A stretch of DNA of 8,065 bases from Microbacteriaceae bacterium (GTDB taxonomy: Bacteria > Actinomycetota > Actinomycetes > Actinomycetales > Microbacteriaceae). The translations under genes were made by a program, and so were the position numbers. Of the stretch, positions 1-6,297 are shown one piece after another. How positions within the stretch are numbered: the first letter of the stretch is position 1; every line of letters begins with the position of its first letter. Below the pieces are notes generated by a model. It did not search any database, had not been told where the DNA came from, and worked only from the letters and a program-made list of their open reading frames with translations. The stretch covers positions 1 to 8,065 of the forward strand of contig JAODAU010000119.1 in assembly GCA_025463615.1 (NCBI GenBank), written 5' to 3'.

Positions 1-483
1 GGCCCGACGCTCTCGCCGCTCAACGCGTTCCTCATCAACCAGGGCGTGGAGACGCTGTCGCTGCGCGTCGAGCGCCAGTCGGCCAACGCACTCGAGATCG
101 CGCGCTGGCTGGAGGCACAGCCCGAGGTGCACAGCGTGGACTACGCCGGCCTCGACTCGAGCCCGCACGCAGACGTCGCCCGCCGCTACCTGCCGGACGG
201 CTTCGGCTCGGTCTTCTCCTTCACCCTCGAGGGCGGCGAGGACGCCGCGCGCGCCTTCGTCAACGAGCTCCAGACCTTCACGCACATGACCCACCTCGGC
301 GACGTGCGCTCGCTCGTGCTGCACCTCGCCACCACGAGCCACAACCAGCGCACCACCGAGGAGCTCGAGCGGGCCGGCATCTGGCCCGGCAGCCTGCGCC
401 TCTCCATCGGCATCGAGGATGTCGCGGACCTCATCCACGACCTCGACCGGGGTCTCGCGGCGGTCCGTAGACTCGAACCGTGA
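1..483 (+). CDS. metY: O-acetylhomoserine sulfhydrylase (MetY-type), C-terminal part
   Basis: This is the C-terminal ~160 residues of a PLP-dependent Cys/Met-metabolism enzyme; the frame is open from base 1, so the true start lies upstream. Family members run about 430 residues and make homocysteine from O-acetylhomoserine and sulfide in the cytoplasm. Visible family landmarks are GPTLSPLNAFLINQGVETLSLR at the left edge, a GDVRSLVLH segment, and the late LRLSIGIEDVADLIHDL stretch, whose arginine normally holds the substrate carboxylate. The PLP lysine lies outside the window. One oddity is that the usual HPA-x-TTH stretch reads HLATTSH here, a possible sign of altered substrate preference. 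Its TGA overlaps the GTG of the next gene, so the two are probably translationally coupled. A cystathionine synthase/lyase paralogue is a less likely alternative, because the long GDVRSL...SH region is more MetY-like. The gene symbol is a family-level assignment. Confidence 0.88.
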   Translation, partial: GPTLSPLNAFLINQGVETLSLRVERQSANALEIARWLEAQPEVHSVDYAGLDSSPHADVARRYLPDGFGSVFSFTLEGGEDAARAFVNELQTFTHMTHLGDVRSLVLHLATTSHNQRTTEELERAGIWPGSLRLSIGIEDVADLIHDLDRGLAAVRRLEP

Positions 484-1799
484 GCACCCTGCAGCACTTC
501 GGCTGGTTCCTCGCCCGCGGCTTCGGGCCGCAGGGCTGGGGCCACCCCTACCTCGACTGGAACTACCGCTGGACCGAGCCGGCGCTCTACCAGCAGGCCG
601 CCCGCGAGCTGGAGCAGGCCGGCTTCGACCTGCTGATCATCGAGGATGCCCCCTCCCTCGGCACCGCCTCCACCATCGACCTCCGCGTGCGCCAGGCCTT
701 CGGCGGGCCGAAGCTCGACCCGCTGCTGCTCGCGCCCTACCTCTTCTCGGCGACCAGCCACCTGGGCGTCGCTCCCACGGTTAATCCCGCCGCGTACCTG
801 CCGTACACGGCTGCGCGCCAGTTCGCCACGCTGCAGCACCTCAGCGGCCACCGGCTCGGCCTCAACGTGGTCACCGACACCGGCAGCGCCCGCCATTTCA
901 GCGATGCCGCGAAGCTGGGGCACGACGCCGCGTACGACCGCGCGGAGGAGTGGCTCGACGGCATCCGCTCGCTCTGGCGCAGCTGGGAGCCGGACGCGCT
1001 CATCGCCGACCCCGCGAAGGGCCGCTACGCCGACGGCACCCGGATGTCGGCGGTGCCGCACCGCGGCGAGTACTTCGCGTTCGACGGCCCGCTCAACGCG
1101 GTCCCGTTCACCGGCGGCGAGCCCACCATCGTCTCGCCGGGTGGATCGGGCCGCGGGCTCGGGTTCGCGGGCGCGAACTCCGACGTGCAGCTGGCCCTCG
1201 CGCCGCTCAACCCGGAGAGTATCCGCGCCTACCGCGGCCGCATCCACGACGCCGCCCGGGAGCGCGGGCGCGACCCGAAGGACATCACGATCATGTTCGC
1301 CATCCAGCCGGTGCTGGTGTCGAGCGCGGAGGAGGCGGACAGGCTGGTGGCGGCATCCGCCCACCCCAGCGAGGCCGACCTGCTCTACGTGGCCGAACGC
1401 CAGTCGAGCGACCTCGAGACCGACCTCACCGCCCTCGACCTGGACAGCCCGCTCGACCTCGACGTGTTCGGCGACCACGTCTCGCGCGGGAGCATCGACC
1501 GGCTGTTGGGCGGCGAGGATCCGGCGACCACCCCGCTGCGCGCGCTGCTCGCCAAGCAGGCCAAGCTGGGGCGCCTGAAGGATCGCAGCGGCTTCGTCGG
1601 CACGGCGGATGAGCTCGCCGACCTGATCGAAGACCTGGGCGAGGCGGCCGACAACGACGGCATCCTGCTCTGGGGCGACCTGCACCCGGTCACGGTGCAC
1701 CGGATGCTCGACGAGCTGGTGCCCATCCTGCGGCGCCGCGGAATCCTGCGCACCGAGTACGGCGGCACGACCCTGCGCGACAACCTGACGGATTTCTGA
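480..1799 (+). CDS. FMN-dependent monooxygenase, NtaA/SnaA/DszA class
   Basis: A 439-residue protein of the bacterial-luciferase-like superfamily, and full length for the NtaA/SnaA/DszA branch (about 430-470). These TIM-barrel enzymes use reduced FMN from a separate reductase and O2 to cleave C-N or C-S bonds. Landmarks seen: QAGFDLLIIEDA near residues 46-57; HRLGLNVVTDTGSARHF at 124-140, matching the family's GWN-V-T segment; YDRAEEW and LWRSWEPDAL at 152-174; HRGEYFAFDGPLN at 194-206; a glycine-rich SPGGSGRG at 219-226; and the C-terminal LRRRGILRTEYGGTTLRDNL at 417-436. The GTG start at 480 overlaps the preceding TGA by 4 bp and needs no extra leader. Coupling to a MetY-type enzyme suggests a sulfur-containing substrate, whose sulfite would need reduction before MetY could use it. 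The substrate itself is inference. No flavin reductase gene is visible nearby. Confidence 0.87.
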   Translation: MSTLQHFGWFLARGFGPQGWGHPYLDWNYRWTEPALYQQAARELEQAGFDLLIIEDAPSLGTASTIDLRVRQAFGGPKLDPLLLAPYLFSATSHLGVAPTVNPAAYLPYTAARQFATLQHLSGHRLGLNVVTDTGSARHFSDAAKLGHDAAYDRAEEWLDGIRSLWRSWEPDALIADPAKGRYADGTRMSAVPHRGEYFAFDGPLNAVPFTGGEPTIVSPGGSGRGLGFAGANSDVQLALAPLNPESIRAYRGRIHDAARERGRDPKDITIMFAIQPVLVSSAEEADRLVAASAHPSEADLLYVAERQSSDLETDLTALDLDSPLDLDVFGDHVSRGSIDRLLGGEDPATTPLRALLAKQAKLGRLKDRSGFVGTADELADLIEDLGEAADNDGILLWGDLHPVTVHRMLDELVPILRRRGILRTEYGGTTLRDNLTDF

Positions 1800-1824
1800 C
1801 ACTAGACAGCGGGCGAAACTGAGT

Positions 1825-1859
1825 GTTTGGTGAATGAAGAAATACTTTCATTCCCGAAC
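1825..1859 (+). promoter_or_regulatory. Leader hairpin / AT-rich dyad before the small membrane protein
   Basis: Within the 72-bp gap 1800-1871, GAATGAA (1832-1838) and TTCATTC (1847-1853) form a perfect 7-bp dyad. After a single bulged T at 1831 the stem continues as GTTTGG (1825-1830) against CCGAAC (1854-1859), with one G-U pair. The ribosome-binding site AAAGGA (1860-1865) starts directly at its foot. There is no T-run, so it is a poor intrinsic terminator. It may be an mRNA leader structure or an AT-rich operator dyad. The sequence shows the pairing; any function is inferred. Confidence 0.45.
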
Positions 1860-1871
1860 AAAGGACATCGC

Positions 1872-2303
1872 ATGACCACCGTCTCATCGTCGAGTACGCG
1901 CCCCACCACCGTCACCGTCTCATTCGTCATCTGGCTGATCGTCGTTCTTGTCGGCATCATCGGCGGAATCATCCTGTTCATCGGCGCCGGTGCTGTGGGG
2001 GCGACCGTCGCGGCGACGACCGGCGTCACCGCCGCGCAGGCGGGCGGGTTCCTCGTGGCGGCCGCGATCATCGCGATCGTGCTGGCCGTCGTCGAGCTCA
2101 TCATCGTGTTCCAGATGCGCAACGGCAAGAACTGGGCGCGCATCGTGCTGCTCGTGCTCGCCATCCTCCAGGTGATCAGCGCGCTCACCTCCAGCCACAC
2201 CTGGGCGAGCTGGGTCTCGCTCGTGGCCGTCGTGATCGCCGCGATCCTGATGTTCGTGCCGCAGTCGAACCCGTACTTCCGCCGCAACAGCACCAGCGTC
2301 TGA
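1872..2303 (+). CDS. Small four-helix membrane protein, function unknown
   Basis: I chose the ATG at 1872 (143 residues) because AAAGGA sits 6 bases upstream. An upstream in-frame TTG at 1827 would fall inside the leader hairpin and add an unlikely polar extension. The protein has a short Ser/Thr-rich N-terminus and four hydrophobic segments at about residues 17-38, 54-77, 87-105 and 108-128. A polar loop reads RNGKNWARIVL (about 82-92), and the tail is PQSNPYFRRN. The loop and the P-x-S-N-x-Y-F-R ending resemble small actinobacterial membrane proteins annotated only as hypothetical. I recognise no catalytic motif. The gene stands alone between two convergent/terminating units and its stop abuts the stop of the hydrolase on the other strand. 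Confidence 0.8.
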   Translation: MTTVSSSSTRPTTVTVSFVIWLIVVLVGIIGGIILFIGAGAVGATVAATTGVTAAQAGGFLVAAAIIAIVLAVVELIIVFQMRNGKNWARIVLLVLAILQVISALTSSHTWASWVSLVAVVIAAILMFVPQSNPYFRRNSTSV

Positions 2304-3077
2304 TCAACCGATCGCCGTGGCGACCACCCTCGCGAGCCTGGCTCCGATGAGGTGGTCGCTTCCGGCGACGCGGTGCACGGTGACGCCCGACATCCGCTCC
2401 ACGATCTTCATCACGCCGTCGGAGTGGAACTCGTCGCGACTGCCGAGCACCACCTCCACCGGCGCCTTCACCGCGGCCAGGTCGCTGATCGTCGTCTGCG
2501 ACTCGATCGAGTTCTGAAGCGACTTGACGAACGGCGTCCAGGTGCGCTCGTTGATGTCCATCGCCTTCGGGATCGGCAGGAAGCGTTCGACGATGGCGGC
2601 GTGCCGGAGGGCGAAATCCTTGTTCTCCCTGATGTATCGATACGCCCTGAGGTAGAAGTCCATCACCGTGCGATCGAGCGGCGCGCTGAGCTCTGCCGGC
2701 GAGAGATAGATCGGCGGGCTCACCAGCACCACCTTCTCGATGTGCTTCGGATGCTGCGCCGCGAGCCGAGCCGCGATCAGCGACCCCATCGAGTGCCCCA
2801 CCAGGGTGTACCCGCCGCGGAGCCTCAGCGAGTCGATCGTGTGGAGCACGGCCGCGGCGTGGTCCGCGATCGTGTACTCGCAATCCTCGAGGATCGGCGA
2901 CTCGCCGAACCCGAGCAGGTCGATCGCGATCGTGTGGTGCGTCGGCTCGATGAGCGGGATCACGTTCTGGAAGGTGACCGACGACGACGCGACCCCGTGG
3001 ATGAGCACCACCGTCGGGCCCTCGCCGCCCGTGTGGGCGACGTGGAGGAGGGGTGTGCGCTGCCCGATCCAGGCCAT
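2304..3077 (-). CDS. Alpha/beta-fold hydrolase
   Basis: A 257-residue single-domain alpha/beta hydrolase, of normal length for the esterase / C-C hydrolase group. An oxyanion-hole HG lies at 27-28 after the hydrophobic strand VVLIHG. The nucleophile elbow is GHSMG with Ser96, the acid is likely Asp215 in LGSRDEF, and the base is His242 in GSDHLIG. The DLLGFGES stretch at 53-60 is typical of the family. There is no signal peptide, so it should be cytoplasmic. The substrate cannot be assigned: nothing in the neighbourhood points to a pathway, and the cap region (about 125-185) is rich in charged and aromatic residues without a recognisable signature. The ATG at 3077 is preferred, since the conserved strand begins within 25 residues of it. 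It is divergent from the small genes at 3140 and convergent with the gene at 1872. Confidence 0.88.
   Translation of the reverse strand: MAWIGQRTPLLHVAHTGGEGPTVVLIHGVASSSVTFQNVIPLIEPTHHTIAIDLLGFGESPILEDCEYTIADHAAAVLHTIDSLRLRGGYTLVGHSMGSLIAARLAAQHPKHIEKVVLVSPPIYLSPAELSAPLDRTVMDFYLRAYRYIRENKDFALRHAAIVERFLPIPKAMDINERTWTPFVKSLQNSIESQTTISDLAAVKAPVEVVLGSRDEFHSDGVMKIVERMSGVTVHRVAGSDHLIGARLARVVATAIG
2319..2360. terminator. Possible hairpin terminator at the convergent gene ends
   Basis: GCGACCACC (2320-2328) and GGTGGTCGC (2351-2359) are a perfect 9-bp inverted repeat with a 22-nt loop that itself holds the palindrome CTCGCGAG. The repeat begins 16 bases after the stop of the small membrane protein and lies within the last 20 codons of the opposing hydrolase. 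No T-run follows, which is common for high-GC actinobacterial termination but also makes the call uncertain. Confidence 0.3.
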
Positions 3078-3126
3078 GCCCGATTATCGCAGTGTCAACC
3101 GCCTAGCCGCGCGGGTTCTTCGCGCG

Positions 3127-3139
3127 TAGCGTCAGACGC
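3127..3139 (+). promoter_or_regulatory. Possible leaderless promoter (-10 TAGCGT)
   Basis: TAGCGT at 3127-3132 fits the actinobacterial TANNNT -10 pattern and ends 7 bases before the ATG at 3140, the spacing expected when transcription starts at the A of the start codon. No Shine-Dalgarno is visible before 3140, which supports a leaderless message. No convincing -35 element is seen. The whole 62-bp divergent gap (3078-3139) must also hold the hydrolase promoter; on the minus strand it shows TTGACA (3098-3093) and GATAAT (3087-3082), but these are only 5 bases apart and cannot be one normal promoter. Confidence 0.3.
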
Positions 3140-3307
3140 ATGATCATCCTGGTAATCGTGCTCCTCGTCCTGTGGGCGATCCTCTCCGTGGTCGGCTTCG
3201 CCATCAAGGGGCTGATCTGGCTCGCGATCATCGGCATCATCCTCTTCATCGGCACGCTCGTGATCGGCCTGGCGCGCCGGGCCATGAACGGAAGCAAGAA
3301 GGTCTGA
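3140..3307 (+). CDS. Small hydrophobic membrane protein (55 aa)
   Basis: A 55-residue protein that is almost entirely hydrophobic: MIILVIVLLVLWAILSVVGF, then a lone lysine at 23, then a second hydrophobic stretch to about residue 44, ending in the basic tail ARRAMNGSKKV. This predicts one long or two short membrane helices with a positive, cytoplasmic C-terminus. Similar tiny proteins are widespread in actinobacteria and usually annotated as hydrophobic or hypothetical, with no known role. The coding frame is supported by the amphipathic tail, by a clean stop one base before the next ATG, and by the embedded Shine-Dalgarno for that next gene (AAGAAGG, 3296-3302). The two are therefore very likely co-transcribed. 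A different reading frame over the same DNA (3172-3405) gives a proline/arginine/histidine-rich product and is rejected. Confidence 0.72.
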   Translation: MIILVIVLLVLWAILSVVGFAIKGLIWLAIIGIILFIGTLVIGLARRAMNGSKKV

Positions 3308-3308
3308 C

Positions 3309-3473
3309 ATGGCTGACGACCAGCTGGTGCCCGATCCGCAGGATGCCGTGGGCGGCCTGCGCGAGAAGCTCGAGGACGTCTACTACGACAACCCGCTGCT
3401 CGTGATCTGCGGGGTGATCTTGGGCGTGGGTCTGCTGATCACCGGGGTGGTGCTACTCGCCCGTCGCGGCTGA
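3309..3473 (+). CDS. Small single-pass membrane protein (54 aa)
   Basis: A 54-residue protein with an acidic, polar N-terminal half (ADDQLVPDPQDAVGGLREKLEDVYYDNP) followed by one hydrophobic helix at about 30-51 and the basic end ARRG. The arrangement suggests a cytoplasmic or surface-exposed short amphipathic segment tethered by a C-terminal anchor; orientation by the positive-inside rule puts ARRG in the cytoplasm. The start is well supported, with AAGAAGG 6 bases before the ATG and a gap of one base from the preceding stop. I recognise no family with confidence. Its last 21 bases overlap the end of the convergent membrane protein gene on the other strand. Confidence 0.68.
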   Translation: MADDQLVPDPQDAVGGLREKLEDVYYDNPLLVICGVILGVGLLITGVVLLARRG

Positions 3474-4460
3474 GGTCGCGGGCAGCAGGTCGGCGTGCTG
3501 CTCGGCGTAGGTGCGTGAGCGACGGGTGCGCACGACCATGATCGGCGCCACCACCGCGAGGATGACCACGAGGACGATGATCGTGGGGATCCCCAGCGCG
3601 CTGGGGTGACGCGATATCGCCAGCGTGGTCACCTGGCCGATGAGGATCCCGGCGTAGAGAAGCGCGATATACGTCACCTGGAAGGGCAGGAAGATCCGCA
3701 TCGTTGCGGCGTATTTCGCGGCTCCCTCCTGCTGGGACTCGGTGAGCTCCACCTTTTTGCCCCGAAGCACGACCCGGCCGAACGTGCGCAGCAGGCCGGC
3801 GTCTCCGCCCGCGAGCCCGCGGAGCTGGCGTGCGATCCCCAGGCTCATGATGATGCAGGCGAAGGCCGCGGCGAACAGCGCGAACTCGAGCGCCTGGCTG
3901 GCGACGAACGCAATGGCGAAATTCCCGTCCTCCGGCGCCTCGAGCAACGAGAGACCGACTCCCGCGACCACCAGGGCGATGACGAAGGTGATGCCGACAC
4001 GAACGATCTTGCGACGAAGCTCCTCGCGGGTGATCGGTGCCCACGCGGCATCCGGGGTGCCGCGCCTGGTCTCCTGGCGCAGCAGCGCGCGCCCGATGAG
4101 CAGGGCCGCGGCCAGCAGCACGGCCGCTCCGCCGATGAACAGCACAGCAAGCCACGCCGGCGCCCCGGAGAGCACGGTGTAGACGACGAACGCGATCGCT
4201 CCGAGGATCTCGAGCCCCGCGATGACCCAGATCCAGCGCCGAAAGTAGGAGCGGCTCTCGGGCGAGGCGTTGAAGTTCCAGTAGGCGGCCAGTGACCCGA
4301 GCATGAGGGGGCCGTAGACGAACACCACCAGGGGCAGGGTCGAGAGCAGCACCTCCAGCACAGTCGCGTGGGCGTCGCCCACGAGGACCAGCAACAGCAC
4401 CCCGCCGAAGATCAGCGCAGTACTCAGGATGACGGATGCGATGTAGGCGAAGACTCTCAC
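3453..4460 (-). CDS. Eight-helix integral membrane protein, function unknown
   Basis: A 335-residue polytopic membrane protein with hydrophobic segments at about 5-27, 41-61, 77-97, 102-123, 153-172, 183-208, 255-280 and 290-311. A long polar loop (124-151, RQETRRGTPDAAWAPITREELRRK) and a second one (209-254, with RLRGLAGGDAGLL and GKKVELTESQQEG) separate the helices. A polar tail ends in ATGE. No transporter, kinase or protease motif is visible, and I cannot assign a family. The start is GTG at 4460, and only a weak purine stretch precedes it. A neighbouring minus-strand frame (3439-4155) is arginine-rich and lacks membrane pattern, so it is a shadow. The gene is 100 bp downstream of the potassium channel on the same strand and could be co-transcribed or independent. 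Confidence 0.82.
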   Translation of the reverse strand: MRVFAYIASVILSTALIFGGVLLLVLVGDAHATVLEVLLSTLPLVVFVYGPLMLGSLAAYWNFNASPESRSYFRRWIWVIAGLEILGAIAFVVYTVLSGAPAWLAVLFIGGAAVLLAAALLIGRALLRQETRRGTPDAAWAPITREELRRKIVRVGITFVIALVVAGVGLSLLEAPEDGNFAIAFVASQALEFALFAAAFACIIMSLGIARQLRGLAGGDAGLLRTFGRVVLRGKKVELTESQQEGAAKYAATMRIFLPFQVTYIALLYAGILIGQVTTLAISRHPSALGIPTIIVLVVILAVVAPIMVVRTRRSRTYAEQHADLLPATSAATGE

Positions 4461-4560
4461 GGTGACGGCTCTCTGTCGGGTGTCGCGGGCGCGTTCTCCT
4501 GAATAGTCAACGCGCGCGAGGGAAATCCGAGAAGGGCCTAGAAGTCCTCAGGTTTCGGGA

Positions 4561-5232
4561 CTATTCCTCGTCCGGGTGCTCCCTGCGGTGCTGCAGCCGC
4601 GCGATCCGCTCGGTGATGTAGCTGAAGATGAGGGCGGATGCCGTGCCCACGATCGCGACGCCGCCCAGCATCAGCGCCACGGCATACACGCGCCCGGCGA
4701 CCGTGACCGGATACGTGTCGCCGTAGCCGACGGTGAACACGGTCGTGCATGCCCACCAGACCGCGTCGCCGAAGTTCGTGATCGTGGCGTGCGGCGCCCC
4801 GCGCTCGGCGACCAGCGTCGCCAGCGCGATGAAGTAAATGTAGAGCAGGGCGTAGGCGAGCGCGAACGTGATGATCTCGGCGCGCACCGCGTTGCCGCTG
4901 TGCTTGCGGAAGAACGGGATGCCGCGCAGCAGGTTCACCACCCGCAGCGCCCGGAACACCGGGATGAAGACCGAGAGCAGGTCGATCACGTTGTGGGCGA
5001 CGAACGATCCGCGCTGGCGACGTGGGGTGAGCGTCAGCCGCACGATGTAGTCCGCGGCGAAGGCGATCCAACCGAGCACCAGCAGCACGAACCAGGCCGC
5101 GTTCAGGAGCGGCGTCTGCCGCGGCACGAGCACGTCGGCCGAGTACGCCACGATGAACAGCACGCCGAGGATGACGAGCGGCGTGCGCGTCGCATCCTCC
5201 CAGCGCGTGCGCTTCTGCAGGTCGGTGGCCAC
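4561..5232 (-). CDS. Voltage-sensor-type potassium channel subunit
   Basis: A 223-residue six-helix ion channel subunit that should form a tetrameric K+ channel in the cytoplasmic membrane. The filter TVGYGD is at residues 167-172 in a pore loop (about 154-175) preceded by WWACTTVF. Helices S1 (17-34), S2 (43-66), S3 (79-92), S5 (118-143) and S6 (179-206) are visible. The S4-like FRALRVVNLLR at 93-103 has Arg94, Arg97 and Arg103 at three-residue steps, with Asn at 100 where a fourth charge would sit. That suggests reduced or absent voltage dependence. The C-terminal tail is short (about 17 residues, basic then acidic, HRREHPDEE), so there is no cyclic-nucleotide or RCK domain in this chain. 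GTG at 5232 is chosen because RWEDATRTPL right after it matches where such proteins begin. An overlapping minus frame at 4538-5236 is a shadow. Confidence 0.92.
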   Translation of the reverse strand: MATDLQKRTRWEDATRTPLVILGVLFIVAYSADVLVPRQTPLLNAAWFVLLVLGWIAFAADYIVRLTLTPRRQRGSFVAHNVIDLLSVFIPVFRALRVVNLLRGIPFFRKHSGNAVRAEIITFALAYALLYIYFIALATLVAERGAPHATITNFGDAVWWACTTVFTVGYGDTYPVTVAGRVYAVALMLGGVAIVGTASALIFSYITERIARLQHRREHPDEE

Positions 5233-5257
5233 GCACCCATTCTGGCCCCGAAGAGCC

Positions 5258-6238
5258 TCAGGGACCGGCGGTCGTCGCGCGGACCACGAGGGAGGTCGCC
5301 GCGCGGGTGGTGCGTGGGGCGTCGGAGGGCTCGAGCTCCGTCATCCGCAGGGCCGCCTCGCCCAGTTCGGCCATGCCGATGCGCGCGGTGGTGAGCGCGG
5401 GCGTGAGTTCGGAGGCCAGCGTGATGTCGTCGAAGCCCACCACCGAGACGTCCTGCGGCACGCGGATGCCCCGCTCCCGCAGCTCCGCCAGCACGCCCAG
5501 CGCCATCACGTCGCTCAGCGCCACGATCGCGGATGGCGCGTGCGCCAGCACCTCGCGCGCCCCGAGCACGCCGCCCTCGCGGCTGAACGCGTGGTGCGTC
5601 ACCGCGACAGGCGTGAGCCCGCCCGTCACCCCGGCCAGCCGGTCGGCCACCGTGGTGAGGTCGGCGGGTCCGGCGACGACCGCGACCCGGGTGTGCCCCA
5701 GCGACACCAGGTGTTCCGCGACGAGCGCGCCCGCGGCGACGTTGTCCGGCAGCGCCGCGTCGGCGTCGAGGGAGTGCCGGCCGATCACGGCGACGCGGCC
5801 GCCCGCCGCTCGGTAGGCGTCGAGCTCCGCGGCGATCGCGTCCTCCGCGTGCTCGTCGACGCGGCCGGACCCGGCGACGATGATCGCGCCGACCCGGTTC
5901 GCGCGCAGCAGCCGCACCTGCGCGAGCAGCTCGGCGGGGTCGGTGGCGTGGCTGATCTGCACGAGCCGTCGGGTCTCGGCGGCGACGCCGATCACGCCCG
6001 CCGCGATCTCGGTGAAGTACGGGTCGGCGATGTCGCCGACCACGAGCCCGACCGACGACTCCTGGCCGCCGGCGAGCGAGCGGGCGTGCGAGTTGGCCAC
6101 GAAGCCCATGCTCTCGGCGACCTCGCGCACGCGCTCCGCGACCGCGGGCGAGACGCCGGGGGCGCCGTTGAGGGAGCGCGAGGCGGTGGCGATGGAGACG
6201 CCGGCGCGCTCGGCGACGTCGATCAGGCGCACCGGCAT
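5258..6238 (-). CDS. LacI-family transcriptional repressor
   Basis: A 326-residue LacI/GalR regulator, of normal length. The N-terminal helix-turn-helix is RLIDVAERAGVSIATASRSL at 4-23, and the hinge helix is HARSLAGG at 51-58 with the minor-groove leucine at 55. A periplasmic-binding-protein-like sensor follows from SSVGLVVGDIADPYF at 61-75, with ALSDVMALGVL at 240-250 and DVSVVGFDDITLA at 263-275 as standard landmarks. The start is ATG at 6238 with a good Shine-Dalgarno (AAGGGGAG, about 5-6 bases upstream). It is divergent from the oxidoreductase gene and shares with it the CGTAAGCGCTTACG operator region, which covers its own -35, so autorepression is expected. The effector is probably a sugar or related small molecule but is not identifiable. 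Its stop lies 25 bp before the channel gene on the same strand. Confidence 0.95.
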   Translation of the reverse strand: MPVRLIDVAERAGVSIATASRSLNGAPGVSPAVAERVREVAESMGFVANSHARSLAGGQESSVGLVVGDIADPYFTEIAAGVIGVAAETRRLVQISHATDPAELLAQVRLLRANRVGAIIVAGSGRVDEHAEDAIAAELDAYRAAGGRVAVIGRHSLDADAALPDNVAAGALVAEHLVSLGHTRVAVVAGPADLTTVADRLAGVTGGLTPVAVTHHAFSREGGVLGAREVLAHAPSAIVALSDVMALGVLAELRERGIRVPQDVSVVGFDDITLASELTPALTTARIGMAELGEAALRMTELEPSDAPRTTRAATSLVVRATTAGP

Positions 6239-6268
6239 CCGTTCTCCCCTTGCTCGTTCGTCTCTCGC

Positions 6269-6297
6269 ACTATAGGTTAACGTAAGCGCTTACGTAA
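6269..6297 (-). promoter_or_regulatory. Promoter of the LacI-family gene
   Basis: Reading the minus strand, TATAGT (6274-6269) is a near-consensus -10 element. TTACGT (6297-6292) lies 17 bases upstream as a weak -35. The predicted start of transcription is near 6262, leaving a leader of about 24 nt with the Shine-Dalgarno. The -35 and most of the spacer are inside the palindromic operator, so bound repressor would block RNA polymerase. Confidence 0.6.

Noticed and set aside
186..1802. 538-residue minus-strand open frame opposite the left operon
   Set aside because: Its composition is Arg/Ala/Gly/Val/His-rich with no domain pattern, and it lies antisense to two convincingly identified genes. 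Long antisense frames are usual in high-GC DNA.
1827..1871. TTG start at 1827 extending the small membrane protein by 15 residues
   Set aside because: It lies within the leader hairpin and has no ribosome-binding site, while ATG 1872 has AAAGGA at ideal spacing.
3082..3098. TTGACA and GATAAT on the minus strand upstream of the hydrolase as a promoter
   Set aside because: Each hexamer is good, but they are only 5 bases apart instead of about 17, so they cannot form one standard promoter.
2352..3143. 263-residue plus-strand frame over the hydrolase
   Set aside because: It is rich in Arg, His, Asp and Val with no fold signature; the minus-strand frame has a complete Ser-Asp-His triad.
4501..4566. 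8-bp inverted repeat GAATAGTC (4501-4508) / GACTATTC (4559-4566) flanking the gap before the eight-helix protein gene
   Set aside because: A perfect 8-bp pair with a 50-base loop is expected by chance several times in 8 kb; the other partial stems in this gap contain mismatches on the transcribed (minus) strand.
4538..5236. Alternative minus-strand frame over the potassium channel
   Set aside because: It is Arg/His/Ala-rich without membrane segments, whereas the neighbouring frame has six helices and the TVGYGD filter.
5153..6280. 375-residue plus-strand open frame across the repressor gene
   Set aside because: It is an Arg/His/Gly-rich shadow of the LacI-family coding frame with no recognisable motif, and it crosses the repressor's start and leader.
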